Source of the DNA: a virus
Length of the DNA: 46,466 bases
Strand: one strand, 5' to 3'
Virus record (IMG/VR): IMGVR_UViG_3300044614_002143
Coordinates: 1-46,466 of that record
Program-made: the position numbers and the translations under genes
Shown: positions 1 through 8,682 of the stretch, piece after piece
Layout of the letters: each line of letters begins with the position of its first letter
Position numbering within the stretch: the first letter of the stretch is position 1
The notes under the pieces: generated by a model
The model's input: only the letters and a program-made list of their open reading frames with translations
Database searches by the model: none
What the model was told of the DNA's origin: nothing

Positions 1-380
1 TACTCAGGGCTGTCGGGTGCGTAAGACTGCATCACGTTCGTGTAGTGGTCGAGGATGGCCTGTTCTTCGCCAGCTACGGCGTCTTCCTCGTCCTGAGTCT
101 GCTGGGCGAGCTTCGCCTGCTCGTCTTCATCGCTGAGCTGGTCCTTGTAATCAAGGGTCTCCCTTTCAAGTCCGGCCGCATAGTCTGCACCTTCAAGTTC
201 AGCGGCAAGGGTACCGGCAATCTTCTCACGCTGAAGTTGGGAGCCAAACATGCTACCGAAACCCTGCTCCTGACCCTGACGGGCGGCGGCGAAGGCGTTG
301 GTAAGAGGAGCGTATTCGCTTCCGAGTGCGGCTTGCAGGGTGTCGCGGCTTCCGCCGCCTCCTAGTTCGAGTCTTTGCAT
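1..380 (-). CDS. Small virion-region protein, cut by the window edge
   Basis: The reading frame opens with ATG at 380, two bases after the stop of the gene at 383-1123, and runs off the left edge with 126 codons visible. If the window is joined end to end, it continues TAC CGA TGA and stops at 46460-46462, giving a 128-residue protein. It begins with a Gly run (LELGGGGS) and is otherwise a charged, Gln/Glu/Ala-rich helical chain with acidic stretches (SDEDEQ, DEEDA). It matches no family I know. Its place between the tail genes and the 266- and 315-residue proteins before the giant gene suggests an internal virion protein, but this rests on position only. It is too short at the edge to have a visible own ribosome site; translation is probably coupled to the upstream gene. 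Confidence 0.7.
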   Translation of the reverse strand, partial: MQRLELGGGGSRDTLQAALGSEYAPLTNAFAAARQGQEQGFGSMFGSQLQREKIAGTLAAELEGADYAAGLERETLDYKDQLSDEDEQAKLAQQTQDEEDAVAGEEQAILDHYTNVMQSYAPDSPE

Positions 381-382
381 TG

Positions 383-1123
383 TTAGAGTTGGGCGGCGGC
401 GAGACCTTGTGCGTTGATACTGCTGTAGGCGAGCACTTCGTCCGCGGGAGTCTGCGGAGCGTTGCCAATAGTGACAGGCTCGGAAACGCTAGCCAGAACA
501 TTGCCGAGTGCGACGGACTGCCTGACCTGCTGGTCGCGTACCTGACCGAGGTTGTATTGCTCGACGGCGGAAGCGGAGGCGTCGTTGACGAGCTGAGACT
601 CGATAGGAACGACGAGCGGCATTGCCGTGGTAGCCTGATAGGTAAGTCCCATGATGGACGCGGCAATACGCTGGGCACTTTCCTGAACCTGTAGCTGAGT
701 CTGCTGGCTGGAGAGGTTTGCGAACATGCTGACGGAAGAATGACCGCCGCCGTAGGCAGAGCTCATGCCAGCAAGGTACTGAGAATAAGCTACGTTAGTG
801 GCGGTAGGAGTGCTACCGTACACATCGGTCTTAATCTGGCTGAGGATTGAGTCGAACGTGCTCCTCGCGTTGGTCGTCAGGGTGCCGACGACGTCATTGT
901 ATCTAGTCTTAAGCGTGGTGCCGACATGAAGCTCCGCCTCTGCCCAATGTCCGGTAGGGTCTAGGATGTCGGAGAGAAGCTGAGAGGTGTACTCCAGCTC
1001 TTTCTTCGGGTCACGCGTCGTGAAAGCATAGCCATGCCCGCCCGAGTAGTTCGGATACAGCTTGTTCGGATAGGTTCCGAGCGTAGGAGGCGTGTACTGT
1101 GCTGGGGGCGGAGACAGAGGCAT
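383..1123 (-). CDS. Probable internal virion protein (246 aa)
   Basis: A Pro/Tyr-rich N-terminus (residues 1-35) is followed by a long Ala/Ser/Gln-rich helical body with several Gln-rich stretches (SSQQTQLQVQ). There is no signal peptide, no clear membrane segment and no recognised domain. The gene starts two bases after the stop of the 475-residue tail protein and ends two bases before the next start, so it belongs to the same late operon. Low-complexity, helical, Ala/Gln-rich proteins at this place in short-tailed phages are often ejection proteins packed inside the capsid, like the P22 or T7 core proteins. That is inference from position and composition. The overlapping open frame at 253-678 on the same strand is out of frame and looks like a shadow. 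Confidence 0.72.
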   Translation of the reverse strand: MPLSPPPAQYTPPTLGTYPNKLYPNYSGGHGYAFTTRDPKKELEYTSQLLSDILDPTGHWAEAELHVGTTLKTRYNDVVGTLTTNARSTFDSILSQIKTDVYGSTPTATNVAYSQYLAGMSSAYGGGHSSVSMFANLSSQQTQLQVQESAQRIAASIMGLTYQATTAMPLVVPIESQLVNDASASAVEQYNLGQVRDQQVRQSVALGNVLASVSEPVTIGNAPQTPADEVLAYSSINAQGLAAAQL

Positions 1124-1125
1124 GT

Positions 1126-2553
1126 TTAGAAGACGTTAAAAATTGAACGTCCGGCGATGGAACCATCGACCATGACAGAGTAAATCAGCGGAAACCCCGA
1201 CTTGACAACGACTTCCACGTTACAGCCCGCACACTTTTTCCCGGCCAAAGCACGCCGAACCGTGCCACCAAGCGTGCCATTGAACGTATCCAGAACATGG
1301 GTACCTTCCGGGTTGATGCTCTTGAAGATGACATCCACTTCGGCTTGGCCAGCGGTATCCAGCTTCACGAGCACGGCGTCGTAACGCTTGTCCAATTCCG
1401 TGCCCAAATTGTAATTCCTCGTTCGAATAACGCCCGTATACGGCTGGCTGTCATCGGTGGTACCGACTTCAAGCTGGTACACAAACCCGTCCTTGCCGAC
1501 AGCATAGGGCTTCAGGACGCCAGCGGAATTGCGGATAGCACAGATGGATACGAACTCCTTGGTGCCGTAGTCATCGTAGGACTCGAATTTGCCCTCCAAA
1601 GACGGGTCAACGATGAGAATCCTGTTAAGCTTGTAATCGGTCTTATTGGGGAGGAGCAGATAGTACCTGCCATCGTAGGCCATACCGACGGCCTTTTGCA
1701 TTTCGGCGGCGGGGATGCCATCGAACTGGTCTTGGATTGGCAGGGAGATGGACGGGGTGCCATCCAGCATGCCCTTGTCAGCATCAGCCATGTGGATTCC
1801 GCCGTGCCCAAGCCAGAAAACCTGACCCATAACCTCCGCTACGGAGTTCTTGGCAAGGATTCCGTCCATCGAGCAGATGCGATTTACCTTGTGGAAGTGG
1901 CTTTGCTCAGGCTGGCCGTTCTCCAAGCTCATGGACGGCAGTACCGCGAGCTCAACCATGTACACGGAGCGATTGCCGAAGGCGAAAAGCTTCCTGCTGG
2001 CATAGGAATAATGCAGGGCCTTGACCGGGTCGAACGTTTCTTGGACTAGGGATAGGGTCTCGCCGTTGAATGGCTGGACTCCGCCGAACAGGGACAGCCA
2101 GATTTGGTCGTTCTTAGCGTAGGCAATCCTGCCCAAGCAGAATGCCGCGGCGTCGAAGTCGTATTCGCCATCCCAATACGTCGCCTTGGAGGCCTCGATG
2201 GTGGCTGGCTCCATGTAGCCGTGCCCCCTGACCTGCCTGAACGGCCTTGAGGCCGCAGATACGTCGGTGACTAGGTTGGTTGCGGGGGTCCACTTCTTCA
2301 CGGCACCTGCCGAATTCCACATGTAGATGGCATCACCTGCAGGATTCCCGCTGTGGGCGGAAAACACGGGCGTAAAGCCAGCCGCAGGGGAGGCTTTTGC
2401 GATTCCGGCACGGCGGGTAATGACGCCCTCGACGTTACGGACGTTCTGGGCATACTCCAGCATGCCCTTGGCAGGGTCGAACGCGGAGCTGTTCGGGAAG
2501 CTGTTGAAGCCATTGAAGGCTACGTCGCCTGCTTGTTGGAATTCTCTAGGCAT
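1126..2553 (-). CDS. Tail tube/nozzle-type beta-rich structural protein (475 aa)
   Basis: The protein opens with a segment typical of podophage tail-hub proteins: an N-terminal stretch naming each element of the tail (FNSFPNSSAFDPAKGMLEYA, then NVRNVEGVITRRAGIAK). This is followed by a run of beta-strand blocks with repeated aromatic and Gly residues (YMWNSAGAVKKW, KATYWDGEYDF, SRKLFAFGNRSVYMV, YDGRYYLLLPNK, PYAVGKDGFVYQL). Such a pattern is common in tail nozzle or stabilisation proteins built as beta-propellers. The start ATG at 2553 overlaps the stop of the preceding gene as TAATG. I infer a structural role at the tail tip; I cannot assign the exact family. Three cysteines lie near the C-terminus in a KKCAGCNVEV segment. 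Confidence 0.72.
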   Translation of the reverse strand: MPREFQQAGDVAFNGFNSFPNSSAFDPAKGMLEYAQNVRNVEGVITRRAGIAKASPAAGFTPVFSAHSGNPAGDAIYMWNSAGAVKKWTPATNLVTDVSAASRPFRQVRGHGYMEPATIEASKATYWDGEYDFDAAAFCLGRIAYAKNDQIWLSLFGGVQPFNGETLSLVQETFDPVKALHYSYASRKLFAFGNRSVYMVELAVLPSMSLENGQPEQSHFHKVNRICSMDGILAKNSVAEVMGQVFWLGHGGIHMADADKGMLDGTPSISLPIQDQFDGIPAAEMQKAVGMAYDGRYYLLLPNKTDYKLNRILIVDPSLEGKFESYDDYGTKEFVSICAIRNSAGVLKPYAVGKDGFVYQLEVGTTDDSQPYTGVIRTRNYNLGTELDKRYDAVLVKLDTAGQAEVDVIFKSINPEGTHVLDTFNGTLGGTVRRALAGKKCAGCNVEVVVKSGFPLIYSVMVDGSIAGRSIFNVF

Positions 2554-3863
2554 TATGTTGCGGAGTTGAGTTTAAAGTCGGTAATCCTCATGGCCTGACC
2601 GGGATTAGGCTCCCAATCAATCGTATGAACAAGGATGTCTGTTTCAAACCTGTTCTGAGGAGCTGGGATTGTGACAGAAAAATTCTCAGTATTGTCGTTC
2701 ATAAAGTTTAGGACGATTTTGGGGTCTTCATTTCCGCTGGCTTCAAGACTGCATGTTCCGTCCTTGTAGCCAATAGACATCTCATAATTGACGTCCTTGA
2801 AGTAACAAATCCTGCAAGTGTCCTCAACCTTCGCCCACACCTCTATCTTCATTTTTCTAGCCACCCAGTTGTAGCAAAGCGTGTTATCTTCCGGAAGGTA
2901 GGCAGACAATGAGTAGGACGCGTCCAGAGAAATGAACGGAAATTTGTCGTCAGGGAAATCATAAGGGTCGGTGGACCCGGAGTCCCTGCACATGATTCCA
3001 TAGTACCAGTCGTACCATTCGCCTTCCGTGTAACCGATGTAAGGGTCAGCCACACACTCGCTGGAATCAATGGTCCTGCCTGTCTCCTTGAAGTAATCCG
3101 TAGTCGGCGGCTTGTACTGATTGTTTACCGTTCTTGCGTTCCAAGGAGTAAAGCCTGAGGAAATTTGCGGTATGTACGTACCCCTGTCAGAGTACTGCTT
3201 TTCAAATACTTCTTCAGAGTAAGACGTTCCTGAGCCCGGCTCATAAGTAATCGTGGTTTTACTCCAGTAATCCTTTGTGGGCACATACTTGTTTTGCTGG
3301 GGGTCCCATACTGCGTCAGTAGCTAGGTATCGAAGCCATTCCGCGGAAGACAATGCCTTGTTGGTTACGGACCAAGGAGGTAGCTCATTGTAGTATCCCT
3401 TCCCAAGTGATGGCCTTCTCGCAAGAATAAGCTCAGGGTGCGGCAAAAGCCTAAGTCCGTAGTACTGAAATTTAACCTTAAGGTAGAACTTAACATCAAC
3501 CAAGTCTCCGGAAATGCCCTTGAAGTGCTTAACCAAGTATTGGTCGTCGGCTTCATACCAAACGTTGCCCGGTTTCTTGATTTCATCGTACTTGTACCTG
3601 CTCTCGATGCCGCCCCACTTTGCTCTATCGTAGATGCTAGGACTGGCGTATAGGCCAAATTGGAAAACCCCTTTTGCCTTTGATACGTCTGAATAGTCAA
3701 GAGTGCCTAGAGTCTGGTCGTCCGGGTCCCATCCATTGAACTTGAGTGCACCGCACCTAGTCCTGTTCCTGTTGTAAATGCCACCGCTAAGCGGCGTATT
3801 CGATACGTGGCAGATGTGCGGAGCCGTAAAAATGGCCGGAGAACTGGAAGAAGTTCCGGTCAT
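2553..3863 (-). CDS. Tail or fibre protein, Tyr/Trp-rich (436 aa)
   Basis: This beta-rich protein is unusually rich in Tyr, Trp, Asp and Pro and has several cysteines (residues around 18, 36, 270, 300, 332, 345). No catalytic motif or membrane segment is visible. It overlaps the upstream gene by ATGA and the downstream gene by TAATG, so it is made together with its neighbours as part of the tail cluster. Arginine is mostly AGG or AGA here (for example three AGG codons within residues 33-38), unlike the CGN codons of the capsid gene. A surface or adhesin role is likely from composition and place; no family is recognised. Confidence 0.65.
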   Translation of the reverse strand: MTGTSSSSPAIFTAPHICHVSNTPLSGGIYNRNRTRCGALKFNGWDPDDQTLGTLDYSDVSKAKGVFQFGLYASPSIYDRAKWGGIESRYKYDEIKKPGNVWYEADDQYLVKHFKGISGDLVDVKFYLKVKFQYYGLRLLPHPELILARRPSLGKGYYNELPPWSVTNKALSSAEWLRYLATDAVWDPQQNKYVPTKDYWSKTTITYEPGSGTSYSEEVFEKQYSDRGTYIPQISSGFTPWNARTVNNQYKPPTTDYFKETGRTIDSSECVADPYIGYTEGEWYDWYYGIMCRDSGSTDPYDFPDDKFPFISLDASYSLSAYLPEDNTLCYNWVARKMKIEVWAKVEDTCRICYFKDVNYEMSIGYKDGTCSLEASGNEDPKIVLNFMNDNTENFSVTIPAPQNRFETDILVHTIDWEPNPGQAMRITDFKLNSAT

Positions 3864-4780
3864 ACCCCATTGCAGTAGTACTCGACTTCGTTGCTACCGC
3901 ACTTGAATCGCTCCCAATAAAGCGAGTTAGTCAGCATTTGGTAAATTTGAAAACCTGTCTGCGTGGTACCAGTAATAGTCCCGATTGGGATTGTCAGTTG
4001 CTGTGCTGACGTAGTCGTAATGCTTCCACCGGTAATTCCAGAGCCGCCGTCCGTGGCCTGTGCGTAAAGGTTGACCGTGCCATTGCACGTGCCCGAGTAC
4101 TGCTGGATGTACGTACCATTAATGCTACCGGGCGACACGATGTACTCACCGGTTGCCTGATTGACGGAAATCTTAAAAGGGAAATAGCACTCTGCCTGCG
4201 TACCCCCACCCTGTGCGTAGGTGATGTCGCTCTGCCAGATTTGTACGCAAGAAGAGCCCGTAATGCAGGCAATTTTGAAGTCCTGATTGCTGATTTGGTT
4301 CTCATCAACCAAGGACATAATCCATTTGGGCTGGTCCGACTCCTCTGGGCCGGACGTCCTGTTGATGATTAGGTATACCGCACCTGTCCTGCTTGAGTTT
4401 CTGTACAATGCCTCAGCCCAAAACACGTATCCAAGGTCAGAAGAAACCTCCTGTACCGTCGAATCAGCGTATTCGCCGCGACCAAAGACGGAATTGTAGT
4501 AAAGCTTTACAGAGCCCGTGATGATTCCGTTACCCTTGTTCCTCGATACAGAGGTATCGTTATGCGTCACCGACATTTGTCCGTCAATTGACGTGACCAT
4601 GACCGGCTTTTTACGTGGGAATCGGTTCTGGACGTACTCACTTACTCCGTTTGAGAACAGCTCGGAGTCGAATACCCTGCCAACGTGGCACCTAATCCCG
4701 TCTTTTTGACGCCAGATGGTCTGCCAAGGTAGCGTAGGCGTCCAAGGTGCGGTCCTAAGCCTGACGCCAGCCCTAAGCAT
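3860..4780 (-). CDS. Tail/fibre-associated protein (306 aa)
   Basis: A polar, Ser/Thr/Gly/Asn-rich protein with a beta-rich C-terminal half (GGSITTTSAQQLTIPIGTI) and scattered cysteines, ending in CGSNEVEYYCNGV. The N-terminal 30 residues are Arg/Trp/Pro-rich (RLRTAPWTPTLPWQTIWRQ) and resemble the anchor segments of small proteins repeated in tail clusters. The start overlaps the stop of the Tyr/Gly-rich repeat protein as TAATG and its own stop overlaps the next gene as ATGA. Function is inferred only from the tail-gene neighbourhood. Confidence 0.62.
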   Translation of the reverse strand: MLRAGVRLRTAPWTPTLPWQTIWRQKDGIRCHVGRVFDSELFSNGVSEYVQNRFPRKKPVMVTSIDGQMSVTHNDTSVSRNKGNGIITGSVKLYYNSVFGRGEYADSTVQEVSSDLGYVFWAEALYRNSSRTGAVYLIINRTSGPEESDQPKWIMSLVDENQISNQDFKIACITGSSCVQIWQSDITYAQGGGTQAECYFPFKISVNQATGEYIVSPGSINGTYIQQYSGTCNGTVNLYAQATDGGSGITGGSITTTSAQQLTIPIGTITGTTQTGFQIYQMLTNSLYWERFKCGSNEVEYYCNGV

Positions 4781-5853
4781 TAGGTGTAATAGCCTCCGTT
4801 GCCGTCAGAATAGTAGTACGTATAGCCTAGGTCGTTGCCGTACTCATCGGTTCCGTTCCAAGACGACGTGAACTGGTATCCGTAGTACTGATAGGAATTG
4901 GAGTACTCCCAATAGTAGCCTCCGTTGCCGTCATGGTACTCGGTTCCGCTGTAGGAGCCGTTTTCGTACTGAGAACCATTAATGTCGATGTAATTAGTAC
5001 CGCTGGACGTATTGCCCGTGGTCGTGCCATACGAAGGATAAGAAGGAACTTGTTCCGTGTACACGCCACCCATGCCATCGCTGTAGTAGTTGTATCCGTC
5101 GTAGGTAGTGATGTATGTTCCGTATTCGTAGTACGTAGAGCCTGTGCCATTGTACTCAGCCTGACCCATTCCGTTGGAAATGACGTCATAGGTGCTTTGG
5201 CCAATCGTGTAATCTACGTTGTCGATTCCGTAGTAATGAGGCGTTGAGCCGCTTCCTACGACAAAGCCTTGGTAATAATACACCACATTTCCGTCGCTAT
5301 AGGTGTATCCGCCCTGACCATCATGGCTGTAGTACCTAGTAGCATTGCCGACTTGGTAGCTGACTCCATCAAGCTCGTAGTAAGCACCGGTTTCTCCTTC
5401 GTGGAAGACGCTGGTCGTGTTGTAAGTGGTGTACGAAGTCAGGTACAGGTTGCCGGAACCGTCATGCCTGATTTCACCGGTGTTGTATCCGTTTTCGTAG
5501 TATTGTCCGTTCTGGTCAAAGTAGAGCTGGTTTGGCTCGTTGAACAAGCTCGTGGCGACTACGGTGCCAGCAGGCTTGAACCTGACGTTGAAGCCATTCG
5601 AGTAATCCAAGTACTCGCCACCGCCGCCATTAGCCACCAAGTTGACGTCGTAAATCTCCTGATAGGACGTGTACGTCGTTTCTCCGTACGTGTAACTAAG
5701 GATGGTGCCTCCGTAAAATTCGTTGCGTTCAACCCCCGTAAAGGTTGCAAGCACGGTTCCGGCCGCCGGGTAGCTAGGACCCTCGGTCATTCCATTGAGG
5801 GTAGAGTCGTTGCGACGACGGCCCCCCAGCCTCATGTCGCCCTTGAACGGCAT
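4780..5853 (-). CDS. Tyr/Gly/Asn-rich repeat fibre protein (357 aa)
   Basis: From about residue 110 to the end the chain is a series of imperfect repeats of 24-35 residues, each ending in an Asp/Asn-Gly-x-Gly-x-x-Tyr turn: HDGSGNLY, HDGQGGYTY, SNGMGQAEY, SDGMGGVY, HDGNGGYYW, SDGNGGYYT. Each turn is preceded by a Y-x-x-G strand. This is a tandem beta-hairpin layout, as in adhesins or fibre shafts; Tyr and Gly together dominate the composition. It has a basic N-terminal tag (GGRRRND). It lies within the tail cluster and overlaps both neighbours by one to a few bases. A receptor-binding or fibre role is likely but not shown. The number of repeats could vary among relatives. Confidence 0.68.
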   Translation of the reverse strand: MPFKGDMRLGGRRRNDSTLNGMTEGPSYPAAGTVLATFTGVERNEFYGGTILSYTYGETTYTSYQEIYDVNLVANGGGGEYLDYSNGFNVRFKPAGTVVATSLFNEPNQLYFDQNGQYYENGYNTGEIRHDGSGNLYLTSYTTYNTTSVFHEGETGAYYELDGVSYQVGNATRYYSHDGQGGYTYSDGNVVYYYQGFVVGSGSTPHYYGIDNVDYTIGQSTYDVISNGMGQAEYNGTGSTYYEYGTYITTYDGYNYYSDGMGGVYTEQVPSYPSYGTTTGNTSSGTNYIDINGSQYENGSYSGTEYHDGNGGYYWEYSNSYQYYGYQFTSSWNGTDEYGNDLGYTYYYSDGNGGYYT

Positions 5854-6146
5854 CAGGACTCGAAGTAGTAGACGTAGCCTTCGCCGATGGCCCAGAACTC
5901 GCCGTTGTAGCCGTTAAGCTCGAAAGAGCCGCCGTCATGCTTGTTGGCGTTCTTTTCGTGGGTGAGGTTGATGGGGTCGCCGACGCCGCCGGGCTGAAGG
6001 TACATGCCGAGGATAAGGTTGTCGGACGTGTTGACGACGCCGAAGACCCTTCGGCTACGGCAGGAGTCGAGCACCTTGGCCTTGGTTACGTTGTTGAAGG
6101 TCTTAACGTGGACCTTCGGAATCTGATAGGGCAGGTCTTTGCTCAT
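5853..6146 (-). CDS. Small tail/head-completion protein (97 aa)
   Basis: A compact alpha/beta protein with no membrane segment: basic N-terminus (KVHVKTFNNVTKAKVLDSCRS), central beta strands (VVNTSDNLILGMYLQPGG) and an aromatic C-terminus (GEFWAIGEGYVYYFES). It lies between the 247-residue connector candidate and the repeat fibre protein, and its start is just past the stop of the former. Small proteins in this place often join neck and tail in short-tailed phages. I do not recognise the family. Confidence 0.6.
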   Translation of the reverse strand: MSKDLPYQIPKVHVKTFNNVTKAKVLDSCRSRRVFGVVNTSDNLILGMYLQPGGVGDPINLTHEKNANKHDGGSFELNGYNGEFWAIGEGYVYYFES

Positions 6147-6147
6147 T

Positions 6148-6891
6148 TTAGTAAGTTCTGAAGTTTATCGGACGCGTCGAGCCTTGCTGGCGGAGCGTTT
6201 GGTCGAGGGCCGCGTCGAGGGCTTTTGCGTAATCGGCCTCCGCGGACTGGATGGCTTCGATTTCGCCGGTAGAGCGGCGGTAATCGGCGTGGATTCCGTG
6301 GATGATGGCGTTGGCGAAGAGCTTTGGGATTCGGACTCGTTCCCAAGTAAGCGGAGGAATAGTGCCCACGCCCGACGGATTTTGCTGATTGTACACATAG
6401 AAATCGCCCTGCACGGCATAGCCGGGAACAGGGATAAGGGAGCCGGAGCTGGAGCCTTCGTCGTAGTAGACTTGGGCACCCTTGTTGTAGCTCTGAGCGG
6501 CGTCGTAGGCGTTGCCGTACAGCCTAGGTGCGTCCATTCGGAACTCCACCCAGACCTCTTCGTCCGTGTTGAGCCTCAAGAATACCTCGTCTCCGACGAT
6601 GTCGAAGTCCTTTTGAATGGCGTTAACAGCCACGGGGTCGCGGTTCCAGACGGAGATGACTTGGTCAGCCGTGGCTGGCAGGGTAATCTTCCTGCGACTG
6701 TCCACATTGGTGGTCTGACACTTCGTGTAGTACTTGAGGTCTGTCCATTCGCTTGACTCCCAGATGGTTCGAAGACGCATGGACGCGAAGTCCCTGACCA
6801 TGGAGAACCTATCCGGGGTCGTAAGGTTACGGTCCAGCCCGCAAATCTGTAGGGAGGCATGGAAGATGTCGCTGAAATAGACGGAACGCAT
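6148..6891 (-). CDS. Head-to-tail connector/adaptor candidate (247 aa)
   Basis: The open frame extends upstream to 6960, but ATG 6891 (MRSVYFSDIF) overlaps the upstream stop as TAATG, the joining used throughout this operon, so I chose it. The N-terminal half is helical and contains the segment FSMVRDFASMRLRTIWESSEW; the middle has beta strands (KITLPATADQVISVW); the C-terminus is helical (AEADYAKALDAALDQTLRQ). A helical N-terminal domain, a beta middle and a helical tail, next to the capsid and small adaptor genes, fits a tail-tube A or neck adaptor protein. This is inference from layout, not a firm homology. Confidence 0.6.
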   Translation of the reverse strand: MRSVYFSDIFHASLQICGLDRNLTTPDRFSMVRDFASMRLRTIWESSEWTDLKYYTKCQTTNVDSRRKITLPATADQVISVWNRDPVAVNAIQKDFDIVGDEVFLRLNTDEEVWVEFRMDAPRLYGNAYDAAQSYNKGAQVYYDEGSSSGSLIPVPGYAVQGDFYVYNQQNPSGVGTIPPLTWERVRIPKLFANAIIHGIHADYRRSTGEIEAIQSAEADYAKALDAALDQTLRQQGSTRPINFRTY

Positions 6892-7241
6892 TAGGTAAGG
6901 GAACGGCCGAAGCCGTCTACTAGCAGGGTGGTCTTCTCCGCCTTGGAGTTGACGCGGCACTCAGGGTTATCCCGAAGGAATCCCTTCATAAAATTGTCGT
7001 CACGCCAACAGGCGTATCCCAGTCGTTGCCCCCAGTAATGGTAGGACTCCTCAGGGATACGTGCTGTCAGCTGGCCCAGACCTTCAACGTGACGATGTTG
7101 AAGCTGATTCAGTTGGCCCAGAGCCTTTTTGGTGGCCTCGGCTTGGGCTTTACGGAGGTTCCACCCGGAGCGAAACTCCTCCAGCATGCTGGGAAGGAGC
7201 TCGTCCGGAATGGATTCATGGATGGACTGAATGCCAGCCAT
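6891..7241 (-). CDS. Small adaptor/head completion protein (116 aa)
   Basis: A helical protein with a charged coiled N-terminal half (LRKAQAEATKKALGQLNQLQ), then an aromatic core YHYWGQRLGYACWRDDNFMKGF and a short C-terminal strand. It lies between the capsid gene (12 bases upstream) and the connector candidate (overlapping stop and start). The pattern of Trp, Tyr and Asp followed by F-x-R-D-N-P-E is reminiscent of small conserved phage structural proteins, but I cannot name the family. Neck or head completion is the most likely role from position. Confidence 0.58.
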   Translation of the reverse strand: MAGIQSIHESIPDELLPSMLEEFRSGWNLRKAQAEATKKALGQLNQLQHRHVEGLGQLTARIPEESYHYWGQRLGYACWRDDNFMKGFLRDNPECRVNSKAEKTTLLVDGFGRSLT

Positions 7242-7253
7242 GACCTCTGTGGA

Positions 7254-8660
7254 TTACGACAGGTTCGAACGGTAGTCGAACATGCCGAACGTGAGGGGGC
7301 TGTGGACGAGCAGAGCCGCCATGGCCTCCATCATGCGACGAGGACCGCCGCCGTTTTCGGTGAGTTCGCGGACCTGAGCGATGTTACCGCCGTAGCGGAC
7401 TTCGAGGTAGTCCCACGGAATGACGAAGCCCTTGCACTTGGCGTTGTCAGCATGCAGGTTAGCACGGAGCTTAGCCAGAGCATAGGCGGCGTTGCGGTCA
7501 GCCGAGGAGTTCGAAGCGGCGGCGATGACGAGGTTGTCGGCCGTGAGAGCACCCTGCTGGGCGGCAGACATGGCAGTCTTCTTCGCTTCGACGTTGGCCG
7601 CGGAGACGGTGATGACGCCGGAGGTGTTGCCGTCGCCGGTCTGAGCCTTGACGCGGTTGTCTTCGGTGGTCGTACGACCGTCGTACAGCTTGAACTTCTG
7701 GACGCCACCTTCGGTGTACTCGACGATGGTGTAGGGGTTGACGCCAGCGTGGAGGAACTGGGTCGGGATGAGGGCGAGCTTACCGAAGTCGCCTTCGAAG
7801 TAGTCCACGGACGCCTTGATGGTGTCGGCGTTCGCATCGCGGGTCGAGCGGATGCCGGACTGGGCAGGAGAGCCAGCAGGGGCACGGGTCGTGTAGACCA
7901 GTTCCGTGAACTGACGCTTCAGCTTGGTGCCGACGACGGCTTCGTGGTTCTTGAACTGACCGGTCTGTTCGTAGACGGAGGTCATGAGGTCCTGAACCGT
8001 GTTCTCGTTGAGGGTGTCAACGGAAGCACCCGTGCCGATGATGGACGATTCCGGGGTGACGAAGTTTTCGTCGATGGTGCGGATGTCCTGATTCTGGACA
8101 CCGTACTTGTCGGCGTTCTTCGAAGCGGTGGCCTTGTCCTTCTTAATCCAAGCCGTGAGGCATCGGGTGCGATAGGGGGTCACGCCGTCATCGATGGCGG
8201 GGAGGATGTCCGAGGTGAAGGTGATTTCCATCGAACGCTTGAGGTCGATGGTGGCCTTCGCCAGCTGACGGGACAGTTCATCCTTCACACCGGCGAGGTT
8301 GAGGATGTCCTGAGTCAGGTTGGACACGTGGACGGCACGGCGGAACAGGTGGATGTTGTTTTCAACTTCCGTCCTGTAACCGAGCGTGTACTGCTTGAAA
8401 TCCGAGTTGGTGCTCGGGTTGGTCGGGTCAACGTCCTTGCCGTCAAGGATACCGAGCTCGACGGAGGGGTCCGGGTTGCGGTCAACCTGCCAGCGGAACG
8501 TGGTGTTGCCGGGCTTGGAACCGCGACGGGCCATCGAGGAGATGGGGGTCTCCTTGGCATCGACGTTGGTGATGAGGTCAGAGAGCTCTTCACGGATACC
8601 GACGCGGGCACCCTGAAGCGGACGCTGATTCTGGAACTGGGACTCGAATAGAGAGGCCAT
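7254..8660 (-). CDS. Major capsid protein (HK97 fold, SU10-like)
   Basis: This 468-residue protein directly follows the scaffold gene. The N-terminus has the pattern typical of SU10-type (DUF5309-like) capsid proteins: VGIREELSDLITNVDAKETP, then a polar linker and FRWQVDRNPDP, with a long helix around residues 105-150 (LSRQLAKATIDLKRSMEITF). The middle contains VGTKLKRQFTELVYTT and the C-terminal part ends in strands (KGFVIPWDYLEVRY) as in the A-domain and P-domain mixture of HK97 folds. Arginine codons are CGT/CGC, suggesting adaptation to high expression. No Shine-Dalgarno sequence precedes the start; the leader is C/A-rich (CCCCCAAATCATCATCACC). Confidence in the fold is good from order of genes and sequence pattern; the exact family should be tested. 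Confidence 0.85.
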   Translation of the reverse strand: MASLFESQFQNQRPLQGARVGIREELSDLITNVDAKETPISSMARRGSKPGNTTFRWQVDRNPDPSVELGILDGKDVDPTNPSTNSDFKQYTLGYRTEVENNIHLFRRAVHVSNLTQDILNLAGVKDELSRQLAKATIDLKRSMEITFTSDILPAIDDGVTPYRTRCLTAWIKKDKATASKNADKYGVQNQDIRTIDENFVTPESSIIGTGASVDTLNENTVQDLMTSVYEQTGQFKNHEAVVGTKLKRQFTELVYTTRAPAGSPAQSGIRSTRDANADTIKASVDYFEGDFGKLALIPTQFLHAGVNPYTIVEYTEGGVQKFKLYDGRTTTEDNRVKAQTGDGNTSGVITVSAANVEAKKTAMSAAQQGALTADNLVIAAASNSSADRNAAYALAKLRANLHADNAKCKGFVIPWDYLEVRYGGNIAQVRELTENGGGPRRMMEAMAALLVHSPLTFGMFDYRSNLS

Positions 8661-8682
8661 GGTGATGATGATTTGGGGGTTC

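Noticed and set aside
5269-6756. Plus-strand open frames opposite the tail genes
   Set aside because: These are opposite the overlapping minus-strand genes with overlap starts; no domain pattern is visible.
7026-8651. A 541-codon plus-strand open frame
   Set aside because: It is antisense to the major capsid gene and shows the same shadow composition.
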